Assembly: GCF_005517195.1 (NCBI RefSeq)
Contig: NZ_CP040244.1
Coordinates: 6,652,001 to 6,716,000 of the forward strand
From: Streptomyces vilmorinianum
GTDB taxonomy: Bacteria > Actinomycetota > Actinomycetes > Streptomycetales > Streptomycetaceae
DNA: 64,000 nucleotides
Direction of reading: 5' to 3'
Position numbers and translations under genes: made by a program. Below the pieces are notes generated by a model. It was given only the letters and a program-made list of their open reading frames with translations. It was not told the DNA's origin and made no database searches. The number at the start of each line of letters is the position of its first letter. The first letter of the stretch is position 1. Below, piece by piece: positions 1 to 7,972 of the stretch.

Positions 1-639
1 GAGGATGCCGGCGATGTCCGAGACCAGGAACCAGTGGTGCTTCTCGATGTCGGCCAGCCAGTCGGACAGACCCGGGACGGTGATCGAGGTGATCTCCTCG
101 GCCGGCGGGGACTGCTTGGGGCTGCCGCCCTTCTCCGCCGCCTCACCGGTGTTGAACCACAGCTTGGCGAAGTAGGTGGTGATACCGACGGCCAGGATGT
201 TGATCGCGATACCGGAGATGATGTGGTCGACGCCGAAGGTGACGGTGGCGACCGCGTGCAGCAGACCGCCGAACATGCCGCCCACGATGCCGGCGAGGAC
301 GCCGATCCAGGGGCTGGTCTGCCAGCCGGCCCAGGCACCGAAGAAGGTGCCGAGGATCATCATGCCTTCGAGGCCGATGTTGACCACGCCCGCGCGCTCG
401 GACCACAGACCACCGAGACCGGCGAGGCCGATCGGCACGGCGAGCGAGAGCGCGGCGCTGATCTGGCCGGCCGAGGTGAGGTCCTGCGCGCCGGTGATGG
501 CGCGGACGGCGGAGAGGGCGATGAGCCCGCCCGCGACGATCAGCAGGATCCAGGGCAGGGAGAGGCGGGTGCGGCCGCCCTTGCCGCCGGCCACCTTGGG
601 AGCGGCGGGCGGCGGGGTGGAAGTCGCCGTGGCGGTCAC
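1..639 (-). CDS. BMP-family ABC transporter permease (second permease), 3' end off the window
   Basis: This is a membrane permease of a nucleoside/ribose-type ABC importer of the YufQ/NupQ type, working with the two genes upstream of it. Only 213 codons are visible and the reading frame is open through base 1. The start is the GTG at 639, which overlaps the TGA of the preceding permease (GTGA), indicating translational coupling. After a Pro-rich N-terminus come several hydrophobic segments, including WILLIVAGGLIALS and the family motif WSERAGVVNIGLEGMMILG around residues 75-95. The GLEGMMILG loop is typical of this permease family. It is truncated only by the window edge. Confidence 0.88.
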   Translation of the reverse strand, partial: MTATATSTPPPAAPKVAGGKGGRTRLSLPWILLIVAGGLIALSAVRAITGAQDLTSAGQISAALSLAVPIGLAGLGGLWSERAGVVNIGLEGMMILGTFFGAWAGWQTSPWIGVLAGIVGGMFGGLLHAVATVTFGVDHIISGIAINILAVGITTYFAKLWFNTGEAAEKGGSPKQSPPAEEITSITVPGLSDWLADIEKHHWFLVSDIAGIL

Positions 640-1748
640 GCCGACACCTCCGTCGTGTCGTGGGAACGGGCCTGGGCGGCGAGCTTCTCGCCGACCTGGC
701 GCTGCTGGCGCTTGAGGCCGTAGCGGCGCACGACCTCGTAGGCGATGACGACGCAGAGGACGATGACGCCCTGCATGACGCCGACGATCTCCTTGTCGTA
801 GTCCTCGAACTCGAGCTTCTGGGAGCCGCGCTCAAGGAAGCCCCAGAGGATCGCGGCGAGCGCGATGCCGACCGGGTGGTTGCGGCCCAGCAGCGCGATG
901 GCGATACCGGTGAAGCCGATGCCGACGGGGAAGTCGCCGCCGAACTCGTACGAGTCGTTGAGCAGCGTCGGCATACCGATCAGACCGGCCATGCCGCCGG
1001 AGATCAGCATGGAGGTGACGACCATCTTCTTGACGTTGACACCGCTGGCGGCGGCGGCCGTGTCGGACTGGCCGACGGTGCGCAGGTCGAAGCCGAAGCG
1101 GGTGCGCGACAGCGTGAACCAGTACGCGACGCCCGCGATGACCGCGATCACGACGAAGCCGTAGACCGGGGTCGGCGTGGTCGGGAACTCGAAGAAGTGC
1201 GAGGACTCCGGCAGCGGGGTCGTGGCGACCTTGGTGCCGGCCGCGTCCAGGTGGCCGAGGCGGCCGGGCTGGAGGAGGTAGCCGATGATCGCGGTCGCGA
1301 TGAAGTTCAGCATGATCGTGGAGACGACCTCGCTGACACCCCGGGTGGTCTTGAGGACACCGGCGATGCCCGCCCACATGGCGCCGACGATCATCGCGGT
1401 GATGATGATCAGCGGGATCTGGACGATGCCCGGCAGGGTCAGCGCGCCACCGACGGCGGCGGCGAAGAAGGCCGCGAGACGGTACTGGCCGTCGACACCG
1501 ATGTTGAACAGGTTCATGCGGAAGCCGATGGCCACCGCGATGCCCGCCAGGTAGTACGTCGTCGCCTTGTTGATGATGTAGACCTGGCTGTCCGACTTCA
1601 CGCCGTAGTCGAACATGATCCCGAAGGCGCTGAACGGCTCCTTGCCGGTGGCCGCGAGCACCAGGGCGGTGATCAGGAAGGCGGCGACGATCGCGAGCAG
1701 CGGGGCCGCGATGCCCAGGAGCAGCCGCTCCTTGTCGAACTTCTTCAT
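636..1748 (-). CDS. BMP-family ABC transporter permease (first permease)
   Basis: This 370-residue polytopic inner-membrane permease belongs to the YufP/NupP branch of the branched-chain/ribose transporter superfamily. Hydrophobic segments begin at about residue 9 (LLLGIAAPLLAIVAAFLIT) and recur to about residue 340. FRMNLFNIGVDGQYRLAAF near residue 80 corresponds to the NIGxEGQ motif contacted by the ATPase. Its ATG at 1748 overlaps the stop of the ATPase gene (ATGA), and its own stop overlaps the next permease, so the three genes form a coupled operon. The substrate is inferred to be a nucleoside or related purine; the sequence itself does not prove it. Confidence 0.92.
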   Translation of the reverse strand: MKKFDKERLLLGIAAPLLAIVAAFLITALVLAATGKEPFSAFGIMFDYGVKSDSQVYIINKATTYYLAGIAVAIGFRMNLFNIGVDGQYRLAAFFAAAVGGALTLPGIVQIPLIIITAMIVGAMWAGIAGVLKTTRGVSEVVSTIMLNFIATAIIGYLLQPGRLGHLDAAGTKVATTPLPESSHFFEFPTTPTPVYGFVVIAVIAGVAYWFTLSRTRFGFDLRTVGQSDTAAAASGVNVKKMVVTSMLISGGMAGLIGMPTLLNDSYEFGGDFPVGIGFTGIAIALLGRNHPVGIALAAILWGFLERGSQKLEFEDYDKEIVGVMQGVIVLCVVIAYEVVRRYGLKRQQRQVGEKLAAQARSHDTTEVSA

Positions 1749-3337
1749 CGGGCCTCGTCCTCCGGGCCGTCGGTGCCCTCAGGGCTTTCTTCGTGCTCAA
1801 GGTGGCCGGCGGCGGCACCGGTCATGGCCGAGCCGAGCTCCTCCGGGGTGATGGTCGCCGGGTCGGCGTCCGCGACCAGCCGGCCGCGGTACATCACGCG
1901 CAGGGTGTCGGAGAGACCGATCAGCTCGTCGAGGTCGGCGGAGATCAGCAGCACCGCCAGGCCCTCGCGCCGCGCCGCCCGGATCTGGTCCCAGATCTGG
2001 GCCTGCGCGCCGACGTCCACGCCACGGGTGGGGTGCGCGGCGATCAGCAGCTTGGGGTTGTGGCTCATCTCGCGGCCGACGATCAGCTTCTGCTGGTTGC
2101 CGCCGGAGAGGGAGGCCGCGGTGACCTCGATGCCGGGGGTGCGGACGTCGTACTCGCGCACGATCCGCTCGGTGTCCTTGCGGGCGGCCTTGAGGTCCAG
2201 GACCGCGCCCTTGGAGTTCGGCCTCTCGGTGACGTGGCCGAGGATGCGGTTCTCCCAGAGGGGGGCCTCCAGGAGCAGCCCGTGCCGGTGGCGGTCCTCG
2301 GGGATGCAGCCGATGCCCTCCTCGCGCCGCTTGCGCGTCGGCGCGGTGGAGATGTCGTCGCCGTCCAGGGTCACCACACCGCGGTCGGCGTGGCGCATGC
2401 CCATGATCGTGTCGACGAGCTCGGACTGGCCGTTGCCCTCGACACCGGCGATGCCGAGCACCTCACCCTTGTGGATGGTGAAGCCGATGCCGTCGAGGAC
2501 CGCGCGGACCACGCCGTCGGGGTCGACGGCGCTCAGGGACAGGTCCCGGACGGTCAGCATCGGCACGTCCGTCACCGTCGACTCGCGGGTCTCCGGGGAG
2601 GGCAGCTCGGCGCCGACCATCAGCTCGGCGAGCTGCTTGGTGGTGGTGTGCTTCGGGTCGGCGGTGCCGACCGTGGTGCCGCGCCTGATCACGGTGATCT
2701 CGTCGGCGACCGACAGGACCTCGCCCAGCTTGTGCGAGATGAAGATGACGGTGAGGCCCTCGGCCTTGAGCTCGCGCAGGTTGTCGAAGAGCGCGTCGAC
2801 CTCCTGCGGGACGAGCACGGCGGTCGGCTCGTCGAGGATCAGGGTGCGGGCGCCGCGGTAGAGGACCTTGAGGATCTCCACGCGCTGGCGGTCGGCCACA
2901 CCGAGGTCCTCCATGAGGGCGTTCGGGCGGATGCCGAGGCCGTACGCGTCGGAGATCTCCTTGATCTTGGCGCGGGCCTTGTCACCGATTCCGTACAGCT
3001 TCTCGGAGCCGAGGACGACGTTCTCGAGGACGGTGAGGTTGTCCGCGAGCATGAAGTGCTGGTGCACCATGCCGACGCCGCGGGCGATGGCATCGCCGGG
3101 GTCGTGGAACGTCACCTGCTCGCCGTCGACCGTGATGGTGCCCTCGTCCGGCTTCTGCATGCCGTAGAGGATCTTCATCAGGGTCGACTTGCCCGCGCCG
3201 TTCTCGCCCACGAGGGCGTGCACGGTGCCGCGGCGCACGGTGATGTCGATGTCGTGGTTGGCCACGACGCCGGGGAAACGCTTGGTGATGCCGCGGAGTT
3301 CTACGGCGTTCGGACTACTGGGGCTGGAGGCTTTGAT
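1745..3337 (-). CDS. BMP-family ABC transporter ATP-binding protein (double ABC), apparent ATC start
   Basis: This is a duplicated ABC ATPase of the YufO/RbsA type that energises the two adjacent permeases. Domain 1 has Walker A GENGAGKS at about residues 44-51 and Walker B LILDEPTAVL. Its signature loop is degenerate (LGVADRQRVEI). Domain 2 has a modified P-loop (GVEGNGQSE), an intact LSGGNQQK signature and LLIAAHPTRGVD, which lacks the Walker B acid and catalytic Glu. One composite ATP site is therefore probably weak, as known for this family. Codon-level homology begins at or just before ATC (3337) with AGGAG eight bases upstream. No ATG, GTG or TTG lies in frame between 3337 and about 3650, so either ATC is used or the start has been altered. 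Confidence 0.88.
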   Translation of the reverse strand: MKASSPSSPNAVELRGITKRFPGVVANHDIDITVRRGTVHALVGENGAGKSTLMKILYGMQKPDEGTITVDGEQVTFHDPGDAIARGVGMVHQHFMLADNLTVLENVVLGSEKLYGIGDKARAKIKEISDAYGLGIRPNALMEDLGVADRQRVEILKVLYRGARTLILDEPTAVLVPQEVDALFDNLRELKAEGLTVIFISHKLGEVLSVADEITVIRRGTTVGTADPKHTTTKQLAELMVGAELPSPETRESTVTDVPMLTVRDLSLSAVDPDGVVRAVLDGIGFTIHKGEVLGIAGVEGNGQSELVDTIMGMRHADRGVVTLDGDDISTAPTRKRREEGIGCIPEDRHRHGLLLEAPLWENRILGHVTERPNSKGAVLDLKAARKDTERIVREYDVRTPGIEVTAASLSGGNQQKLIVGREMSHNPKLLIAAHPTRGVDVGAQAQIWDQIRAARREGLAVLLISADLDELIGLSDTLRVMYRGRLVADADPATITPEELGSAMTGAAAGHLEHEESPEGTDGPEDEAR

Positions 3338-3434
3338 GACGCACTCTCCTAGGCAGGGAGCGTGAGGAGGATGAGCTGGCTGAGCGGGCTGGGACGCAGG
3401 CGCTGTCGGTGGCGAAAAATACCCTGTGGGCCCG

Positions 3435-3450
3435 ACGCTACGCGCGTAGC
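3435..3450 (-). promoter_or_regulatory. Palindrome and putative -10 upstream of the ABC ATPase gene
   Basis: A perfect 14-base palindrome GCTACGCGCGTAGC occupies 3437-3450. On the minus strand it runs directly into TAGCGT (3440-3435), a plausible -10. The 10-mer CTACGCGCGT recurs before the lipoprotein gene at 4651-4660, again just ahead of a -10-like TACGAT. A repressor operator is inferred; the protein is unknown. Confidence 0.45.
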
Positions 3451-3491
3451 ATTTGGAAAATCGTTCAACTGCCCGCGGGCGTACGACTGAA

Positions 3492-3532
3492 GGGGGCCCG
3501 GAGTGTCGGCCGAAGCCGCTCTCCGGGCCCCC
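3492..3532 (-). terminator. Intercistronic hairpin after the BMP lipoprotein gene
   Basis: Perfect 12-base arms GGGGGCCCGGAG (3492-3503) and CTCCGGGCCCCC (3521-3532) lie 14 bases downstream of the lipoprotein stop. It probably terminates or stabilises the abundant lipoprotein transcript and uncouples it from the ATPase and permease genes, which have their own promoter-like site. Confidence 0.7.
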
Positions 3533-3545
3533 TGTCCGACGTGCG

Positions 3546-4586
3546 TCAGAGGGTCGTGTTGACCTTGATCTGACCGTCGACGATCTTCTTCTTGGCCGCG
3601 TCGATCTGGGCCTGGATGTCCTGGAGGTGGCCACCCGTGGTGGTGAGGGAGACACCGTCCTCGGCCAGCGAGTAGGTGTGCGTGCCGGTCATCGGCTTGC
3701 CGTCCTGGACGGACTTGACGAGCTCGAAGACACCGGTGTCGACGTTCTTGACGACCGAGGTCAGGATCGAGCCGGCGTACTTGGACAGCGCCGGGTCCTT
3801 GGCCTGGTCCGAGTCGACGCCGATCGCCCAGGTGCCCGGCTTGGCGGCGACGGCCTCGATGGCGCCGGCGCCCGAGCCGCCCGCGGCGGCGTAGATGACG
3901 TCGATGCCCTTGTCGAGCATGCCCTTGGCGGCGGCCTTGCCCTTGTCGGGGGCGCCGAAGCCGGACATGTCCGTACCGGTGGACAGGTACTGGATCTGGA
4001 CCGAGGCGTTCGGCTTGGTGTCCTTGACACCCTGCTGGAAGCCCGCGGCGAACTTCTTGATCAGCGGGATGTCGACGCCGCCGATGAAGCCGATCTGGCC
4101 GTCCTTGGACTTCAGCGCGGCCGCGACACCGGCGAGGTAGGAGCCCTGCTCCTCGGTGAAGACGATCGAGTCGACGTTCTTCGCCTCGGAGACCGAGTCG
4201 ACCAGGCCGAAGGTGACGTTCGGGTACTTGGCCGCGACCTTGTCGATCGCGTCCTTGTAGGCGAAGCCGACACCGATGACGGGGTTGAAGCCGCCCTCGG
4301 CGAGGGACGCCAGGCGCTGCTCACGGTCGGCCGGGGTCTCACCGGTCTTGGCGGTGAGCTCCTTGGTCTCGACACCGAGGTCGGCCTTGGCCTTGTCGAG
4401 ACCGCGCGCGGCGGAGTCGTTGAAGGAGTTGTCGCCACGGCCGCCGACGTCGTAGGCCATACCGACCTTGACGGCGCCCTTGTCGGAGCCGGAGTCCTCG
4501 GTGGAGGACTCGCCGCAGGCGGTGGCGGTGAGAGCGAGGGCCGCGGTCGCGATGGACGCGGAAACGATCTTGGATACCCGGCGCAA
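3546..4586 (-). CDS. BMP-family ABC transporter substrate-binding lipoprotein
   Basis: This 346-residue extracytoplasmic lipoprotein captures substrate for the adjacent importer. The signal peptide MRRVSKIVSASIATAALALTATAC ends in a lipobox with Cys24, followed by a Ser/Asp-rich linker. The BMP/PnrA fold shows in VGMAYDVGGRGDNSFNDSA near residue 40, the nucleoside-site region of this family, then GVGFAYKDAI and IGFIGGVDIPLI. Family members such as PnrA bind purine nucleosides, so the substrate is inferred. The start is TTG at 4586 with AAGGGA eight bases upstream. It is separated from the ATPase gene by a strong hairpin, the usual arrangement for over-producing the binding protein. Confidence 0.92.
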   Translation of the reverse strand: MRRVSKIVSASIATAALALTATACGESSTEDSGSDKGAVKVGMAYDVGGRGDNSFNDSAARGLDKAKADLGVETKELTAKTGETPADREQRLASLAEGGFNPVIGVGFAYKDAIDKVAAKYPNVTFGLVDSVSEAKNVDSIVFTEEQGSYLAGVAAALKSKDGQIGFIGGVDIPLIKKFAAGFQQGVKDTKPNASVQIQYLSTGTDMSGFGAPDKGKAAAKGMLDKGIDVIYAAAGGSGAGAIEAVAAKPGTWAIGVDSDQAKDPALSKYAGSILTSVVKNVDTGVFELVKSVQDGKPMTGTHTYSLAEDGVSLTTTGGHLQDIQAQIDAAKKKIVDGQIKVNTTL

Positions 4587-4644
4587 GAGGAGGGTCCCTT
4601 CGAGACTGACCGAAAGCGCCTCTTCCGGCGCTGGTTTCGCGGCG

Positions 4645-4660
4645 ATCGTAACGCGCGTAG
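4645..4660 (-). promoter_or_regulatory. Putative promoter and operator of the BMP lipoprotein gene
   Basis: On the minus strand CTACGCGCGT (4660-4651) is followed directly by TACGAT (4650-4645), a -10-like hexamer. The 10-mer is identical to the one before the ATPase gene at 3440-3449. Nothing gene-like is seen in the rest of the 4587-4830 gap. Confidence 0.4.
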
Positions 4661-4830
4661 ATGTCAGTTAAAGACCCGTTCATGAGTCGTTATCGGATCG
4701 TCGCGAACCAGCCAGAACCCAGGCGAGGCATGAACGTAACGGAGCGTACACGCGGACGGCCCGTCCGGCCCACTGACGGGGCCGAACGGGCCGTTGGGCA
4801 CGTGCGAGGCCGAGCCCCGCGGGCGCCCGG

Positions 4831-5187
4831 TCAGGACTGGGTCAGGTTCTCCACATAGCGGCCGACGACATAGCGGCTGCCGTCCGTGGAGCAGGTGTAG
4901 CTGGAGGTCTTGGCCTCCGAGTAGCCGTAGTGGCTGCTGTACCAGGGGCCGTAGAACTTGGCGGTCGCGGTGCTGTTCCACGCGCGGCACGTGACCACGA
5001 CACGGTGCTTCGAGGAGCCACCGTTCCAGCACTTCGCGTAGCCCGTGTAGCCGTTGTCCCACACGTCACAGCTCGCGCCCAGGACACCCGCCTCGCCCGC
5101 GGCGGCGGGCGTGGCCGTTCCGACTCCGGCGAGCAGCAGCGACAGCGCGGCACCCGCCACGGCTGCACCTCGTGAAACCTTGCGCAT
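4831..5187 (-). CDS. Small secreted cysteine-containing protein of unknown function
   Basis: This 118-residue protein has a clear Sec signal peptide (MRKVSRGAAVAGAALSLLLAGVGTATPAAAGEA) that is likely cleaved after an Ala around residue 32. The mature part, about 85 residues, has four Cys (in ASCDVW, AKCWNG, VTCRAW and YTCSTD) that could form two disulfides, and it is rich in Tyr, Trp and Ser. I recognise no family. The start is ATG 5187 with GGAGGGG nine bases upstream; an in-frame start further upstream at 5226 would precede the signal peptide and is rejected. It is probably a monocistronic gene. Confidence 0.75.
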   Translation of the reverse strand: MRKVSRGAAVAGAALSLLLAGVGTATPAAAGEAGVLGASCDVWDNGYTGYAKCWNGGSSKHRVVVTCRAWNSTATAKFYGPWYSSHYGYSEAKTSSYTCSTDGSRYVVGRYVENLTQS

Positions 5188-5320
5188 GGACGTCCCCTCC
5201 GTTGGTCCCCGTTGGATGATCATCACCGATCATGGAGCCCTCCGGGAGGCCTTATCCATGCCTGCCACCGCACCCTTGGGGGCGTGATCACTGCCGAGGG
5301 ATGATCTTGACAGCGACGAC

Positions 5321-5360
5321 CGGGCTCAGCCCTGTCCGTCCGGGCTCAGCCCCGTCCGCC
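5321..5360. repeat. Tandem 20-bp duplication at the 3' end of the amidohydrolase gene
   Basis: Two adjacent 20-base units (5321-5340 and 5341-5360) differ at two positions. The second contains the stop codon of the amidohydrolase gene (5346-5348), so the coding end has been partly duplicated downstream. Confidence 0.7.
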
Positions 5361-6605
5361 CAGCAGGGCGGCGGCCGTGAACAGCTCCACGCCGACCTCG
5401 ATCGCGTCCTCGTCGACGTCGAAGTCCCCGCAGTGCAGGTCTCGGCGCGTGGGGTCACCCGGAGTGCGCACGCCGAGGCGGGCCATGGCGCCCGGGACGT
5501 GCTCCAGGTACCAGGAGAAGTCCTCGCCGCCCAGGCTCTGCTCGGTGTCCTCGATCGCGTACGGTCCGCGGCGGGCCGTCATCGCGTCACGGAGCAGCTC
5601 GGTGATCACCGGGTCGTTGACGACCGGGGGGACACCGCGGACGTAGTTGATGGTCGACTTCGCGCGGTGGAGGGTGGCGATCTCGTCGATCGCCGCGTGC
5701 ACCAGGTCCGGCGCGTCCCGCCAGCCCGGGAGGTCGAGGCAGCGGACGGTGCCGGAGAGCTCGGCGTGCTGCGGGATCACGTTGCACGCGTGGCCGGCCT
5801 CGATACGGCCCCAGGTGACCGCGAGACCCGAGCGGGCGTCCACCCGGCGGGCCAGCAGGGCCGGGACGTCGGTGGCGATCCGGGCCGCGGCGGTGACCAG
5901 GTCGGTGGTCAGGTGCGGGCGGGCCGTGTGGCCGCCCGGGCCGTCGAGCGTGACCTCGAGGCGGTCGCAGGCGGAGGTGATGGGGCCCGGGCGCAGCCCG
6001 ATCCGGCCGGCGTCCACCTTCGGGTCGCAGTGCACGGCGATGATCCGGCCGACCCCGTCCAGGACACCGGACTCGATGGCGTCGGTGGCGCCGCCGGGCA
6101 GCACCTCCTCGGCGGGCTGGAAGATCAGCCGCACGGCGTTCGGCAGCAGACCCTGCCGGTCGAGCTCGGCGAGGACGAGCCCGGCGCCGAGGACGGTGGT
6201 GGTGTGGACGTCGTGGCCGCACGCGTGGGCCCGGTTGGGCACGGTGGAGCGGTACGCGACGGTCTTGACGTCCGGGATGGGCAGCGCGTCGATGTCGGCG
6301 CGGATCGCCAGCATGGGGCGTACCCGGCCCACCCGTCGCCCGCCGCCACCCTTGTCCGAGCTTCGCGCCCCTTCCGAAGTGCCGATGTCGCACACGAGCC
6401 CCGTGCCCGTCGCGAGGACCTTCGGCGCCAGTCCGGCCGCCTCCAGGCGGGCCTTGAGGGCCGCGGTGGTGCGGATCTCCTGGTTGCCGAGCTCGGGGTG
6501 CATGTGCAAGTCGCGGCGGAAGGCGATCAGTTCGGCGCGCAGCGTTGCGGACACCGTTCCGGGCAGAACGACGGAGCCGGGCTCACGGGACTTCAAGTGG
6601 TTCAC
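5346..6605 (-). CDS. M20-family amidohydrolase / metallopeptidase
   Basis: This 419-residue cytosolic zinc hydrolase is of the M20D type, a family that includes N-acyl-amino-acid, hippurate and IAA-amino-acid hydrolases. Metal-binding and catalytic motifs run in order: RRDLHMHPELGNQE near residue 30, IRADIDALP, HACGHDVHTT, IFQPAEE, GGHTARP and LGGEDFSWYL near the C-terminus. A Gly/Arg-rich insertion (GARSSDKGGGGRRVGRVRP) lies just before the first metal motif and is unusual. The substrate cannot be deduced. The start is GTG 6605 with TACCCT seven bases upstream and no Shine-Dalgarno, so the mRNA is probably leaderless. Confidence 0.9.
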   Translation of the reverse strand: MNHLKSREPGSVVLPGTVSATLRAELIAFRRDLHMHPELGNQEIRTTAALKARLEAAGLAPKVLATGTGLVCDIGTSEGARSSDKGGGGRRVGRVRPMLAIRADIDALPIPDVKTVAYRSTVPNRAHACGHDVHTTTVLGAGLVLAELDRQGLLPNAVRLIFQPAEEVLPGGATDAIESGVLDGVGRIIAVHCDPKVDAGRIGLRPGPITSACDRLEVTLDGPGGHTARPHLTTDLVTAAARIATDVPALLARRVDARSGLAVTWGRIEAGHACNVIPQHAELSGTVRCLDLPGWRDAPDLVHAAIDEIATLHRAKSTINYVRGVPPVVNDPVITELLRDAMTARRGPYAIEDTEQSLGGEDFSWYLEHVPGAMARLGVRTPGDPTRRDLHCGDFDVDEDAIEVGVELFTAAALLGGRG

Positions 6606-6609
6606 CTTT

Positions 6610-6628
6610 TGAAGGGTAGGCCCCTTCA
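6610..6628 (-). promoter_or_regulatory. Leaderless promoter and inverted repeat of the amidohydrolase gene
   Basis: Inverted arms TGAAGGG (6610-6616) and CCCTTCA (6622-6628) overlap a -10-like TACCCT (minus strand 6618-6613), which sits exactly seven bases before the GTG start. A second 7-base inverted repeat, GATCAAC/GTTGATC, lies at 6631-6649. Confidence 0.45.
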
Positions 6629-6721
6629 GAGATCAACTGCCCGTTGATCACGAAAACTTCAGCCCGATAGGGGAAAGAAAGTGGGTTCACGAGGCATGAC
6701 GGCCATCCCTTGTGGGTAAGC

Positions 6722-7972
6722 TCACCCGAATTCGAGACGTTGTGACGACGACGTGGTGAGACGGTCGACCTCGAAGGCCGCCGTGCCCGCGACCCCCGCC
6801 AGGAAGCCCTGGGCCCGCGGGGAGGCGTTCTCCCTGAGCCACTCGGGCGCGATCTCGCAGACCGCGACCTTCACTCCCGTACCGGCGAGCGCCAGCGGCA
6901 GGGTGTGCACCACCGTCGAGGGGAAGCTGACCACCGTGCGGCCGATCGGGCCGCGCCGGGCGATCAGCTCCAGCGGCAGATCCGGCCGGACGATCTCCAG
7001 ACCGGTCTCCACCGCGATCCGGTGCAGTTTCTCCGTGCTCTCGCGGCGGTGCGCGAAGTAGCGGGTGGCGCCGTGGTCGCCGGCCAGGTCGGCGACGGCC
7101 CGCGCGTACCGGTCGGGGTCGACCACGCCCGTCTCGACCAGCGAGGTCCCCACCAGGTCCGCGCCGCGGGTGAGGCGGGGCGGGCCGAAGCGGGCGCGGG
7201 TCCACGCGAAGGTGTTCGCGGTGACGACGGTGCCCGGCGGCGGGTCGACCGGGAGCGAGGTGAAGATCTCGACCGTACGGCGGCGGGTGGGGGCCAGCTT
7301 GCGCCGGGCGGCGGCGGAGACCGGGGCGAGGACGAGTTCGCGCGGTCCGCCGCTGCCGCGCCGGTGCCAGCGCACGAGGCGTTCGCCGCGGGCCAGTTGG
7401 GCGGCGTACTCCATGGTGGCGGTGCCGTCGTCGACGACGGTCAGATGCTTCGGGGCGAAGAGGGTGAGCAGGAGCTGGACGTAGCGGGAGAAGGGGTCTC
7501 CGACGATCACCCGCTCCGCGGCCCGCAGCAGCGGGGCGAGGTCCCGCAGCGTACGGGGCAGCGAGCCGCGGCCGTCCCGGGCCTCCTGCCAGCGGACACT
7601 GAACCCGTCGTCGCGGGCCAGTTGGGCCATCCGCCGCAGCTGGCCGCGGGACATGGGGTCGTTCGGCGAGAGGACGACGATGGTGAGGGCGGCTGCCGGG
7701 ACCTCTGCTCCACCCGGTGTGGGCGTTCGTTCCGCTGGGGCGGAACGGGTGGGCACAACGGACGGCGCCCCTGCCGGGCCCAGGCTCCCCGCGCCTGGCG
7801 GTGCGCACGGGGGCGGCGCCGTCGCATGGTGGGGCAGGGCGGAGCCCGGCCTGCCCGGGACTCCGGGCAGGCCGGGACCGCTGGGGTCCGCGGCAGCGGA
7901 CTGGGCGTGCGCCCACTCCAGGACGTTCAGGAGCTGGACCGGGCTCTCGACGAACGCCAGCAGGCCGGTCAT
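6722..7972 (-). CDS. Polysialyltransferase-like protein of the nonulosonic-acid wall-polymer cluster
   Basis: This 416-residue protein resembles the alpha-2,8-polysialyltransferase family (Pfam A-2_8-polyST) in layout. MTGLLAFVESPVQLLNVLEWAH at the N-terminus, LTVVDDGTATMEYA mid-protein, then YFAHRRESTEKL and VVSFPSTVVHTLPLAL match its DDG, HRRE and FPST-type motifs. The inferred role is polymerising a CMP-activated nonulosonic acid, such as Kdn, into a wall glycopolymer. Residues about 24-95 are a Pro/Gly/Ala-rich insertion not expected in the Rossmann-like fold. The ATG at 7972 overlaps the synthase stop (ATGA), so the two are translationally coupled. Confidence 0.75.
   Translation of the reverse strand: MTGLLAFVESPVQLLNVLEWAHAQSAAADPSGPGLPGVPGRPGSALPHHATAPPPCAPPGAGSLGPAGAPSVVPTRSAPAERTPTPGGAEVPAAALTIVVLSPNDPMSRGQLRRMAQLARDDGFSVRWQEARDGRGSLPRTLRDLAPLLRAAERVIVGDPFSRYVQLLLTLFAPKHLTVVDDGTATMEYAAQLARGERLVRWHRRGSGGPRELVLAPVSAAARRKLAPTRRRTVEIFTSLPVDPPPGTVVTANTFAWTRARFGPPRLTRGADLVGTSLVETGVVDPDRYARAVADLAGDHGATRYFAHRRESTEKLHRIAVETGLEIVRPDLPLELIARRGPIGRTVVSFPSTVVHTLPLALAGTGVKVAVCEIAPEWLRENASPRAQGFLAGVAGTAAFEVDRLTTSSSQRLEFG

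Noticed and set aside
3338..3655. Extending the ABC ATPase to a canonical start at about 3655
   Set aside because: It would read through a 12-bp-stem terminator and the end of the lipoprotein gene, adding about 106 residues unlike the family.
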